A stretch of DNA of 64,000 nucleotides. Origin: Polymyxa betae (Eukaryota > Endomyxa > Phytomyxea > Plasmodiophorida > Plasmodiophoridae). Under the pieces are notes generated by a model. It had not been told where the DNA came from. It did not search any database and saw only the letters and a program-made list of their open reading frames with translations. The translations under genes were made by a program, and so were the position numbers. This document shows, one piece after another, positions 1-9,911 of this stretch. The DNA lies in contig RBZT01000623.1 of the NCBI GenBank assembly GCA_003693705.1, positions 207,671 to 271,670 on the forward strand, given 5' to 3'. How positions within the stretch are numbered: position 1 is the first letter of the stretch; each line of letters starts with the position of its first letter.

Positions 1-25
1 ATAGAATGACGACACAGGGTATTTT

Positions 26-2066
26 TTATAATTCGTCTTTCTCAGAAAATGGTTGGAGAAATTTGCTTTGATTAATATCAACAGATTTGGCGCTTTGTTG
101 TGATCGATTGGATATATCTTGGAGCGCATCTGTAACCGCCTGCCGGTCATCCGGAGTTAAGGTTCGGGTATGGTCCAAAATGAACTGCGAGATTGCAGTA
201 AAGGTGTAGGGCCCTCCATACGATATGGGTTTGGAGGGATTTCCCGCTGGATAGAAGAAAGCAGCTGGAAAGTGAATAAAATCGAGAGCAACGTCATTTA
301 AAGAGCCATCGATCTCGACAATCAAAACAGATGAATGGTTCTGGAAGATTTCAGCAACAGTCAATACTTGGGGATCAACCACTTTACATGCGCCACACCT
401 GAACAAGTTCAGCGAATCATGGAATTAAGACCACATAAACGTCACCAGGATTTGGATGTAACGATGACAAATGCATCTTTCGATTTATCAGAAATAATCT
501 CCATGTAGTTTTCACCAACAGCGCGAATTAACGGTCCAGACGTGAAAGGTAATGGTCGCTCTGATCTCACGTGAGGCTGGACTTGCCTCGTCAAGACCTA
601 TCGAATCCATTGAGATCAACAAGACCAAACTTTTGGCGATTAGACAGACTTTTGTAATCCATATAGAAAGATTATCGTCATCAAACGGCTGATCAGCTGG
701 ATAGACGAACTTGACTGATGAAGCGATATTGTCTACAACTATACCCGGCCTGGCATTACAAGGTTTTCAGCTTGCAATTAAAACAGATTGGCGATTTTGA
801 CAACCAAGAGAAATCCAGCCCAAGGTTAACAGCATGGTTGCCATTTTCAACTGCATCAAGCCACACCCACGACAGTTCCGATCTCGACTTCCTGGCAACT
901 TTCTGAAGAGAGATTTGGCGTTATATAATTGTTAGAAGCAACAAAATTAACCTTCAAAATCTCTAAATAGTCATATCTCTTGTCATCGGCTGCCAGAAAA
1001 CACCAAACAATTGGAAGACCGCGATCGAAGTAAACTAGTTGATCAAGAATCAGTGTTACGCAGCAGAATGGAGTGATGTTTGACAAACCTGAGTAATTGT
1101 CTGGGTTAATGTGGCTGATAGAAGGATATCTTTCCACATTGATGAAGTCTTGCAGAGAAATCGTGGAAATTTCTTTCTTTAAATATAAAACCTAAGGTAG
1201 AGCGGCATAATTAACGACGTCAGCTCCCTATAGAGCGATACATACAGGGTCAGAGCGCAACGTTGTGTAAAGTAGTACGACAGAATTTTGGTCTTCAGTC
1301 AGTTCAGTGCCGATTTCGCTCAAGACCGACATCGGTGCATAAGCGAAAGTTGTATTCGTTCGTAGATGAGTTGCAGCTGCGGCAAACTCAACAAACGAGT
1401 CGCTGCCGTCTGCATTCAGAAACATAACCATCGACTCGCTTGTAGCCATTAGCAAAAAAGTCATGACTAGCGGAGGCACTAACTTAAATGTCGCGACAAA
1501 TTGGTTGAGATCATCGGCCGTTTGCAAATTTGCCAGGGTAGGGCCAGTTAATCGTCGAATATTGAAAACAATGGCTTTGAGGGTTTAAGATCAACAGCTT
1601 CAATCAACGTCACACAATTCACCTTCCCGGTCGTAGTTGCCATAATAATCGATGACTGTTGTAGAATCAAAAAACTTTAAGCACGGATAGTTCAAGGGAA
1701 CGTTGAAAGAATCGCATAAGTCTCTGGAGCTGGTACAGTTGATAGCTGATTGACCGATGAATATCGAATAAACCGAGAGTAGCAAGTCATTACTAGCTAT
1801 TGCAATCTCGTGATCTTCAATATATTTCGAAGCGTCTGTTAGTTCGGCTAGAACACGATTACAATCAGGGCACGATTGTTGCTCTCGCCTAAAATACTAT
1901 TTGAAATCATACAAAAGCGACAGGTCGCCTTCAAAATATCGCATACTGTCAAAACATATCGATGTTCCTGAATCAGTTGGTTAAGCTCCTGACTGCTACT
2001 TGGATTTTGAATCTGATTGGCGGCCACATTCGATAGCACGAGACAGACCACGATGGCAGTGAGCAT
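26..2066 (-). CDS. Protein disulfide isomerase, ER-retained (KDEL), nine exons
   Basis: Oxidoreductase that makes or reshuffles disulfides in the ER lumen. I rebuilt nine exons: 1947-2066, 1623-1896, 1246-1574, 1089-1191, 952-1034, 805-902, 650-749, 446-597 and 26-398. They total 1632 nt and stay in one frame (543 aa). Introns are 47-55 nt. The protein starts with a hydrophobic signal peptide (MLTAIVVCLVLSNVAA) and ends in KDEL. Domain order fits a-b-b'-a': the first thioredoxin-like domain has CPDC where PDI normally has CGHC; the b' domain has the WLDA...HAVNLG block; the last domain has WCGACK, assembled across the 399-445 intron, and is preceded by the family block PHVRSERPL...GPLIRAVGENY. 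Both active sites therefore lack the usual CGHC histidine, which should change redox potential. The family is certain; the altered redox role is inference. Confidence 0.93.
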
Positions 2067-2311
2067 TGGCCAGACGATGCTCTCACGATCTCGCTATCAT
2101 GGGCTGTGAAGCAAAACTAAACAACAATGATATAAGCAGGTTCCGCTTTGTCTGTACCGTTACTGTATGAGGATTAGAGGATAGGTCGGTGTCCGCGTTT
2201 TTGTGGGGCAAGTCATTCTGAGGAAGGGCCGAGCGCCGACTCGGATATCGTTACTATCGAGCTGGAAAGGCCAACAGACAGACAGCGCATGTTGTTGTCA
2301 TTCAGGTCGTC
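2067..2311. promoter_or_regulatory. Divergent intergenic region, PDI / small coiled-coil gene
   Basis: This 245-bp gap separates two start codons facing away from each other, so it probably holds both promoters. I see no TATA box at a convincing distance and no repeat. This is inferred from gene orientation only. Confidence 0.4.
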
Positions 2312-2703
2312 ATGAGTACAGCCACAAGGACAGGGGATCAGATCCCACTCCCTCCATTCTCTAATCTCGAATCACTCATATCACAGACGGCGCCAGCCAC
2401 ACCCAACAATCTGCAGGTCCAGGTCGCCGGCGTCAGAAGAGAATGCGATCAGTTGAAATCGGTGCTGAAATCGCCCGTCTTCGCATATCAGATCCCTGAT
2501 AAAATGTGCTAGGTGAGAGATTCCATAATCTCTGAGATCCATCGCGTCCAAGGATTGCTTCAGGAAGCCTATAATCAGCAACAGTATTCCTAATTCTGCG
2601 TATTGCCAGTGACTCTTTTAACTAACTTTATAGGACTTTATTGACTAAGCTGAACAGACTGAACAAAAGCGAATCGAACAGGAATGGTTCCACTTACGAA
2701 TAA
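2312..2703 (+). CDS. Small coiled-coil protein, 96 aa, unknown function
   Basis: Three exons fit: 2312-2461, 2513-2583 and 2634-2703, with introns of 51 and 50 nt, giving 97 codons including the stop. The N-terminus is rich in Pro, Ser and Thr. From about residue 35 the protein is helical and heptad-like (VRRECDQLKS, then VRDSIISEIHRVQGLLQEAY, then LLTKLNRLNK). A subunit of a coiled-coil assembly such as Mediator or BLOC-1 would look like this, but I recognise no family. An alternative first donor at 2477 would keep the frame and add five residues but needs a 36-nt intron, so I prefer 2462. The gene sits 147 bp upstream of the giant coiled-coil gene on the same strand. Confidence 0.6.
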
Positions 2704-2850
2704 AGTTACTATTTCCATCAAGTAGGGAGAACCCCCAGGAGATGCTGTTTCATCATTTCATTTAGCGAACAAAAAAATCGGAACTCTGGCCGGTGATCGC
2801 GTGCCTTGTTTTACTTATCTGCCGATATCTGTTGATTTGATTATGCTTCT

Positions 2851-5800
2851 ATGCCGGAACTGGACTTAACTGTATCCAATAACAGCAACACTAGACAGCT
2901 TCTTAGCGATGTTCTATCGAATATTAAGCTGGCCCTACGCCATGAAATTCAGCAACGTCGGCAGTTGCAAAATGAGCTGAATGACATGAACCAAATCGTT
3001 CATAAACATGATTATTTGATACGTGAAGGAGCTTCAAAGCAGGGACCAGTGGCAGCCCTCTCACAACATCAAGTTAATAAGTTGAAATCCTGCTTTATCA
3101 TAATTAATTCTTTCTTTTCAGGATATGCGAACGGTTTTAAGTGAAATAGCTGTGCTAAAAGAGCAGGTCTTCATCTTGAAGATGGATTTAGCCAATAATA
3201 GGCACCAATCGCAGTCCTCTACACCTAATAATTTAGTATTGAGGCTGTCGGATGATGTCCAAAATCTAAAGCGTGCGAACTCTTACACCAAGCAATTGGG
3301 CGATGGCGTAGCCCCCCATCTGGGGCCACATTTGGATCGGAATGCTTTGGCACTTCGATCGGTAATGGATTATATTTCCGAATTTCAGCAAGAATTTGGG
3401 AAGATGCGGTCCAGGTTGAATCAGATCGATGAGAAGTTGGTTCGCGACCCCGATCGTTCAATGAGGCAGTCAATTCTAGAAGAGGTTCGTCAGATGATTT
3501 CATCAGATCAGCCAAAGCTTGATCGCGTCCTGGATTCTCTTCGAATCAATCAAAGAACAGAGCATGATCAGATCGCCCAGCTGAGCCGATCTCAAGAGAG
3601 GTTATTAGGAGATGTGAACAATCGGTATCAGATCACAGAGGGGCAACTGGACCAATTTCAGAAAGACATTACTAATCGATTGCTGGGTTTGGAATCTGTA
3701 CTTCGCGCTGAAATTCGGTCGCGAAAGAGTGCCAATAAGGATATACACTCAGAAATCGTTCACCTAAACGAACATATTCTACAGCGTCTTCATGAATCAC
3801 AATCAAAGTGCTGGGAACAAGTGTCTTCCATCGCCGATAACTTGTCGAGTTTAAAGAACGTGTATCGGTCGGATGCCGAGCGATGGACCAAGGATTATCA
3901 CGATTTGTCAAACTCGACGACAGATTCCCTGTCGTGTTTATCGATGCGATTTCAGAAACAACAGCAGGCCGAGGGGAAAGCCATTGCTGATTTAAAAACG
4001 GATATTCAAGACAGTTTCCTTCATCTTGAACGTCATTATAGCCAGTTGTTCGAAGACCAAAAAAGGAGTCGTTCGGAATGGGAAGCTGATAACACTAAAC
4101 AAATGCAGAATATCAGTAAAGCGCTGTCTTCCGATATTAAGGCATTTTCAGACCAGATCAGCAAGAATAAACTGAACATCGACCAGGTTGGTAAACACAT
4201 TGATGCAGAGATTCGGAATCGAATTGAATCGATTGAGATGCTAAGATCACAAGCTCAGCGATTTGATGATGACTTAAGGAAGGAGTGTGTTAGCCAAAAC
4301 GAATCATTAAATATAATGCTGATGTCGTTATCCGATCAAGCAAATGTCGATCGGGCCGAGTTCAAGCAATCGATACAAAACGTCGAGAAGAAACTTTCGA
4401 AAGAAATTGGCTCTCAAAAAGCTCAGGTCGACTCTGACATCACTACCGTCGATCATCGAATACGCCAATTTATTGACGAGAAGCTCTATCTGATTAATGG
4501 TACTCTGGACCAGATGAGCAATGCACTCGATGAACAGCAAAAGAATCTGGAAGACTCCTCCAAATCTTTATCAGTCCAAATAGCAGATGTCGACGACAAG
4601 CACAGTAAAGAATCAGCTCGTCTCGAGCATTATTTATCTAACGACGCTCGAATGCTGAGTCAAACTCAAAACAAACTTGCTACGAGATTGGTATCGATTG
4701 AAAGTCATATCCAACAAAATTCGGACGACCTCAAGGCTGAGATTAGTACGCAGAGCGATTCTCTGCACATGAAGATGAAAGACCTCAGTCTGACTTTTAA
4801 TGACAATTTAACGCAGAACGCTATCAACGAACATGTCAAAAGCGTTCTAGGTTCCATTCAAGATGCAGTACAACAGCAATCTGATCGGTCAGATCGGGAC
4901 CTAAAGCAGATACGTCTCGACCATGAAGCGCTCGTTTCTGAATCATCCTCACATCGCCTTCACCTTAATGAAGTCGTTGAGCAAGAAGTCAGGATGCGGG
5001 AATCGTGCGTCACGCAGCTCAATGAAACGATTGCCGATCTCAGCAAAACAACCCGATCTGATATTGATAAGAATAGGGCGGACGTGGATAAATGCTGTGA
5101 ATTGATTCGAGAGACAGCAGATCTATTGAAAGATCGGATGAGATCCGACCACGAAACCGAGTTGGCTGCGGTGACAAATTTAAGCGGGGAACTGATGCAG
5201 CTGAACCAAACCATACGCAACGAGGCTGATAACCGACAACGCGATCAGGAAAGGCTTTGCGATCAGCTTAACATTCTGAAAGAGCAGTTTGATGCCGAAC
5301 GACAACACGTTCATCAATCACTTCAGCATCAATCAACTCAATGCAAATCAGATATCTCGGAATTGTCTGCGGCGATGTCGGTCTCCAAGCAAGCCCTAGC
5401 CAATTTGGAAACTCAACAACACAGAGCGCTCGACGAAACCAATCAGTTGGTTTTGAGTAAAATTGAAGCGTTATCCAAGTCGATTGAAAGCGGTGCAAAC
5501 TCTCAATCTGATGAGAATAGGCGAATTCACAGCAAAGTTCAAGAGCTGAACAATAGCAGCGACGATCACGGTAAACGCCTTGATGCAATATCGGCAGATT
5601 TAAGCACCATCAATGTATCGGTTGCTAATCATCAGCAAAACCAAAACGACCTCCGCCAAGCAGTTCAAGAAATCCGAACAAAGATGGAAGAACAATCAAG
5701 TACTCTCAATGAGAATCTGAACATGTCTTCCAAAGCATTGCATGATCAACTTATGGAGCAGTCGTATATGATCGATAGTTCGGTTAAGGAAGTCCGATTA

Positions 5801-7699
5801 CAGTTGCAGGAGCATCAGCAAAATTTTTCGTTCGTTGCTGAGGAAATCAAGAAAATAACCGAGGACAGTTTGAAGCTAAATTCAGAAACACGCGAATTGT
5901 TCCAACAAGAACTTTCTTCGATACGAGCTGATATCAGTAGAGAGCAGGAACGTATCTTAGAATCAGATAAAAACCTGATGTCATTCCGACAACAACTAGA
6001 CAGCCAAATTAAGCAGCTGAATAGTGAAGGAGAGACCGGTCGGGACGCCAGGAGTCAGCTACATGAACGATTTAGTGAATACCAAGATCAGAATGAAAGG
6101 TTAATTTCAGAGCTCAAGGGACAAATGCAGAACCAGATTACAACCTGCGATCAGCTGCGACGAGATCTGGGACAGACCAGGTCTTTGTTGACCCAGAACG
6201 AGTCTACGCTTAATCAAACGCTGCAAGATAGAATGACGGAATCCAGCCGACGAACTGATGAACGGATCGAGCAGGTTATGGCTACGATGAAGCAGAACAC
6301 TGATGAAGTCGATAAGAAGATTGTTGATCAGGATGCTTCTATTTCAAATGTTTACCATCAATGTCAGGATGTTCAAAGCAAAACCGAATCTGCTTTAAAG
6401 CAGCTCTCAAATGATCTTGGCCAGAAAATCGATCAGGCAATTAATGACTTCGAGTCGGACCTGACAGGCAAATGTGAAGCACTCGAGATATTGACGAAAG
6501 GCATTGACAGATTGGATGTATTGCAAAAGGCAATGCAAGTCAGATCTGATGAGAGCATCAAAGAAATGAATTCCAAATTCAGCAAAATCTTGGACATCAA
6601 TAAGGACAACTTTAGGTCCCAACAGCAACAAGTTGAGCAAACGCTGCTGAAACATGGAGGCGAACAGAAAGAAATGCAGAGTCAGTTTAGTGAATTGTCA
6701 AAAAAGCTCTCCGAAGTTCAGAAAGACTCTCAAATTATTGCGAGCCAGATCAAAGCGATCGATGATGGTCTGGTCCAGAACCGATCTAGGTGCTCAAACT
6801 TACAAGACGATCTACAGGCTGTGAAGAATTCGGCTTCCGAGCAACTGCAAGCTGCTCAAACAGAGATAGCAAAACTTACCGAGCAGGGGGAAGCTTTGAA
6901 TCAGGCAGTCAACGAAGTGAAGCAGACACAATCTTCACGTTTAATGAAGCTTGACGATTTCAGCGAACGAATGGAGAGAAGTATCGCGGATTTAGGCAGC
7001 AAGTCAGAAAAAACTGAAGCAGCGCTTGCCGATATGAAATCGCATTCTTCCATACAATTTGATCAAATGCGGGATGAAGTGCAGATGGAAATCCTATCGA
7101 CAACCAATTCATTGTCCGAGATACGAAAGGTAACCGATTCGTATTCGGCAAATCTGTCTCAGCTTAAACTGGATCTTAACACTCTGTCAACATCAACGTC
7201 AAAGGTTTCAGAATGTCAGGAAGGCCTAAAGAACTGCACAAACACAATCGAGATGATCCGCGAACGTAGCGAAGCGCAGTACCAGGAGAGCATAAAAACA
7301 TCCATGAATGTTCTTGAGAAGTTCCGGGAGCAGTTAAATGATCAAGAACGCAAGACTGAAGAATTCAGGAAACGGGACGAGTCCATGATGGATATGAAAA
7401 TTAGTAGCATTCGTGAACAAATCGAAATGGAGATTCTGACGATGACAACGACTGTGAATTCACTCGACAAACAAGTCAAATCACTATTGGCAACTACCAT
7501 TACCAACGACAAGCTGGACGCTGCGGTTCAGTCCAGCAGGACTGCCATAGATGGATCAATAGACTCGAAGCTTCGTATGCAGAGCGCCGCCCGCAAGACT
7601 CTTGAGGATAGCATCAATGCAGCACAAACATCATTGAACGAGGTCAAAGCTGACATTGTCCAGATACGGCAGCGTCTCGATCAAACACCAAGACCATAA
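2851..7699 (+). CDS. Giant coiled-coil protein, 1599 aa
   Basis: Two exons, 2851-3072 and 3122-7699, are joined across a 49-nt intron ending TTTTCAG. Nearly the whole protein is one long alpha-helical coiled coil: Gln, Glu, Lys, Ser and Asp dominate, heptads of Leu/Ile/Val run throughout, and prolines are almost absent after residue 150. There is no signal peptide and no membrane segment. Segments near the N-terminus (IRSVM..LRSRLNQIDEKL and RLLGLESVLRAEIRSRK) recall the FAM81 coiled-coil family linked to cilia and condensates, but coiled coils resemble each other by chance, so this is weak. A structural role at a basal body, spindle pole or cytoskeletal scaffold is likely. The single 4.6-kb exon is unusual in a window where most exons are short. 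Confidence 0.85.
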
Positions 7700-7775
7700 T
7701 AATTATGAAATACTGTCAAAGGTTTCTATTACCTTTAGAACAATCTTTACGTTGGGTCAGGTAGCTTTTATTTAC

Positions 7776-8642
7776 TTAGTTTCCTTCGCGTACATAAATC
7801 AGGGAGCGGCCCATGCTGTCCACAGATTCGCTTTGCAATCGGCTCGTCAATGTTGGACTTCGCCTTTGGCCTTCAGCATTGTTAGACCATGTTTGCGACA
7901 GCGTCGCTCGTGGCTCAGGTTCTGCCTCGCCTTGCCTCAATGTAATCCTGCCCAACGATGACGTCATCTGCAGTCGTGGCGTCAAGGTTCGGAATCGGCT
8001 CAGCGGGTTCACCAGGTCGCAAGGCGACGCTTCGATGAGAGGACCGAACGATCTCGACGAAAGCGATGATGGTGCCCAATCGAGAAAGGCGCCGGATCGG
8101 TTGGTGATTTGAGCGGAGAGGTATGCGCTGGTAGCGCTGGCAGCCGTCAACAAAGTCGGTGGAGACGGCGCTGCGACGTCAGGATCCGGCTCTCCTTCAA
8201 CAATCGTGAACTGATCGTCTAGCGTTGCCACTAGATCGTCGGTGATTGAATCTGAGGCGCAGCTCAGGTCGTCGTTGTCGTAGACGGCGCTGTTAATCAA
8301 TTCATCAAGTTCCGGATCACCAGTTTGGTAATCGCCATAGTCGTCATTGATATCATCATCGCTGCAGCTCTTCTCGTCATCATCATCAGCATTATTATCC
8401 GTATCGGTCGGTAATCGAGCAGCAAACGAGTCACAGACAGTCATCGCCAGCGGCGTCGTCAATTGTGACCATTGTGTGGTAAAGTGATCAGGGCGAATCA
8501 GAGCGACATCTGTGGTGGGTTCTGTCGATGGAGTTTCTCCGATATGCTGAACATCGGTCTGGATGGCCGTGCTACTACATAGCACCTGAGGGTGCCGTGA
8601 TGAAGGTAGAGCAGCAACACGATCGACTGCACACATCATCAT
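7776..8642 (-). CDS. Acidic, probably disordered protein of unknown function
   Basis: An intronless frame of 288 codons starts at one of three consecutive ATGs (8642). The frame stays open a further 39 codons upstream, but that part has no ATG and runs into the end of RPS21. The middle is very acidic (a run of Asp and Glu around residues 75-110, then GDPELDELINSA), followed by Ser/Pro/Thr-rich sequence and an Arg-rich tail. No enzyme motif, signal peptide or helix bundle is visible. Acidic low-complexity proteins of this type are often nuclear or ribosome-biogenesis factors, but I do not assign a role. Its 3' end is 76 bp from the 3' end of the coiled-coil giant, so the two are convergent. 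Confidence 0.55.
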   Translation of the reverse strand: MMMCAVDRVAALPSSRHPQVLCSSTAIQTDVQHIGETPSTEPTTDVALIRPDHFTTQWSQLTTPLAMTVCDSFAARLPTDTDNNADDDDEKSCSDDDINDDYGDYQTGDPELDELINSAVYDNDDLSCASDSITDDLVATLDDQFTIVEGEPDPDVAAPSPPTLLTAASATSAYLSAQITNRSGAFLDWAPSSLSSRSFGPLIEASPCDLVNPLSRFRTLTPRLQMTSSLGRITLRQGEAEPEPRATLSQTWSNNAEGQRRSPTLTSRLQSESVDSMGRSLIYVREGN

Positions 8643-8742
8643 GAATTTAGGTGATGGGTAGCACGACCCGAAAGTTGTGGTGACGCGTGCCAGATGACGA
8701 CAGTCTTCATTAAAGGGAAATATTTTTTTAGTTGATGACAAT

Positions 8743-9030
8743 TTAGAAGATGTCGGCAACCAGACCGTTGTCGGCGGCCAGCTTGTTCAACCAGGCATCA
8801 GATTCAGCCTTGGATCGGATGAAACCTGAGAATGCGAATGTCTGGAAAGTGCCGGTGTAGACGCCGTTGTCGTCGACGTCACCGATGTTGATCTGAACGC
8901 TGGCGTGATCCTTGGCCGTGATCATGCGGTTTGTGGCCGAGCTACAAACACGTCAGCCTGGATTAAAGAACATCATCGTCGTGCGGTCGTACCATTTACG
9001 GGGCTTGTACTGAGCGATTTCGATGGCCAT
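8743..9030 (-). CDS. RPS21: 40S ribosomal protein eS21 (RPS21)
   Basis: Small-subunit ribosomal protein. Exons 8993-9030 and 8743-8941 join across a 51-nt intron to give 78 aa. The junction restores the family signature PRKCSATNR, followed by AKDHASVQINIGDVD and a C-terminus with LAADNGLV, matching eS21 in order and length (about 80 residues). The start ATG sits in ACAGCCATGG, a good initiation context. The gene is transcribed away from RPL9, whose start is only 187 bp upstream. Its codons are rich in C at third positions, as expected for a highly expressed gene and unlike most neighbours. Confidence 0.96.
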
Positions 9031-9217
9031 GGCTGTGGTGAGAGATATTCAAGACGAGCAGAATCAGCAATCAGCGATGAAGAAAAATTGCGGTAACATG
9101 ACGGAGGCTGCGCCACGACAATGTTTAGGGGCATCGCCTATTAGAGAGAGTCCGTGCGGGGTCCGTCACGCATCACAACCTGCTTCTAACAAATCTACTT
9201 GTTCCCGTCGAGACGCG
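9031..9217. promoter_or_regulatory. Shared divergent promoter of RPS21 and RPL9
   Basis: A 187-bp region separates the two start codons of a small-subunit and a large-subunit ribosomal gene. Such spacing implies a bidirectional promoter that keeps both subunits in step. I see a pyrimidine-rich stretch next to the RPS21 start, but no recognised box. The function is inferred from layout. Confidence 0.6.
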
Positions 9218-9838
9218 ATGAAGACCATCCAGACCAAGCGGGTCGTTGACATCCCCGAGGGAGGTTAGCAATGCATCGGACGTCGTCGTTATAGTCGTTA
9301 ACCAGTGCTTGTTGTAGTCAAGCTGAACGTGAAATCGCGCCTGGTGACTGTTGAAGGTCCCCGTGGCAAGCTCCAGCGTGATTTCAGCCATGTTAAGGTT
9401 GATTTGCGTATGCTGCCCAACGGCCGCCAGCTCCAGGCCGAGCTGTGGTTCGGAAACCGCAAGGCTATCGCCACTATCCGATCGGTCACATCTCACATTG
9501 AGAACATGATCAAAGGCGTCACTCGTGGATTCCAGTACAAGATGCGTCTGGTCTATGCCCACTTCCCTATCAACGTCTCCATTGAGAACGATGGCTCTAT
9601 GATCATGATTCGTAACTTCTTGGGCGAGAAGATCGTCCGTGAAGTCCTCATGGCTGATGGCGTCCAGTGCATTCGTAGCGGCGATGTCAAGGATCAGCTC
9701 GTCCTGACCGGTAACAATGTCGACAACGTCGGCCAGAGCGCTGCTCGTATCCACCAGTCTTGCCTCGTTAAGAACAAGGATATCCGAAAGTTCTTGGATG
9801 GTATCTATGTCTCCCAGACCGGTTTCGCTGATGAATAA
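9218..9838 (+). CDS. RPL9: 60S ribosomal protein uL6 (RPL9)
   Basis: Large-subunit ribosomal protein. Exon 1 (9218-9263) encodes MKTIQTKRVVDIPEG, the usual uL6 opening. A 54-nt intron follows, then exon 2 (9318-9838); together 188 aa, close to the normal 190. Family blocks are strongly conserved: VEGPRGKLQRDF, WFGNRK, HIENMIKGVT, YAHFPINV, IRNFLGEK and KNKDIRKFLDGIYVS. The gene shares a divergent promoter with RPS21 and converges with the tyrosinase gene, 73 bp between stops. Codon use is C-rich at third positions, consistent with strong expression. Confidence 0.98.
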
Positions 9839-9911
9839 ATCACATAATCGTTTTACCTTAGATATTGTATTAAATTACATTGTTGGAAATAGAGGAAATG
9901 GATATTCTAAT

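Noticed and set aside
8643-8759. Extension of the acidic unknown gene to a start at 8759
   Set aside because: The codon at 8759 is TTG and the extension overlaps the end of RPS21. The first ATGs are at 8642.
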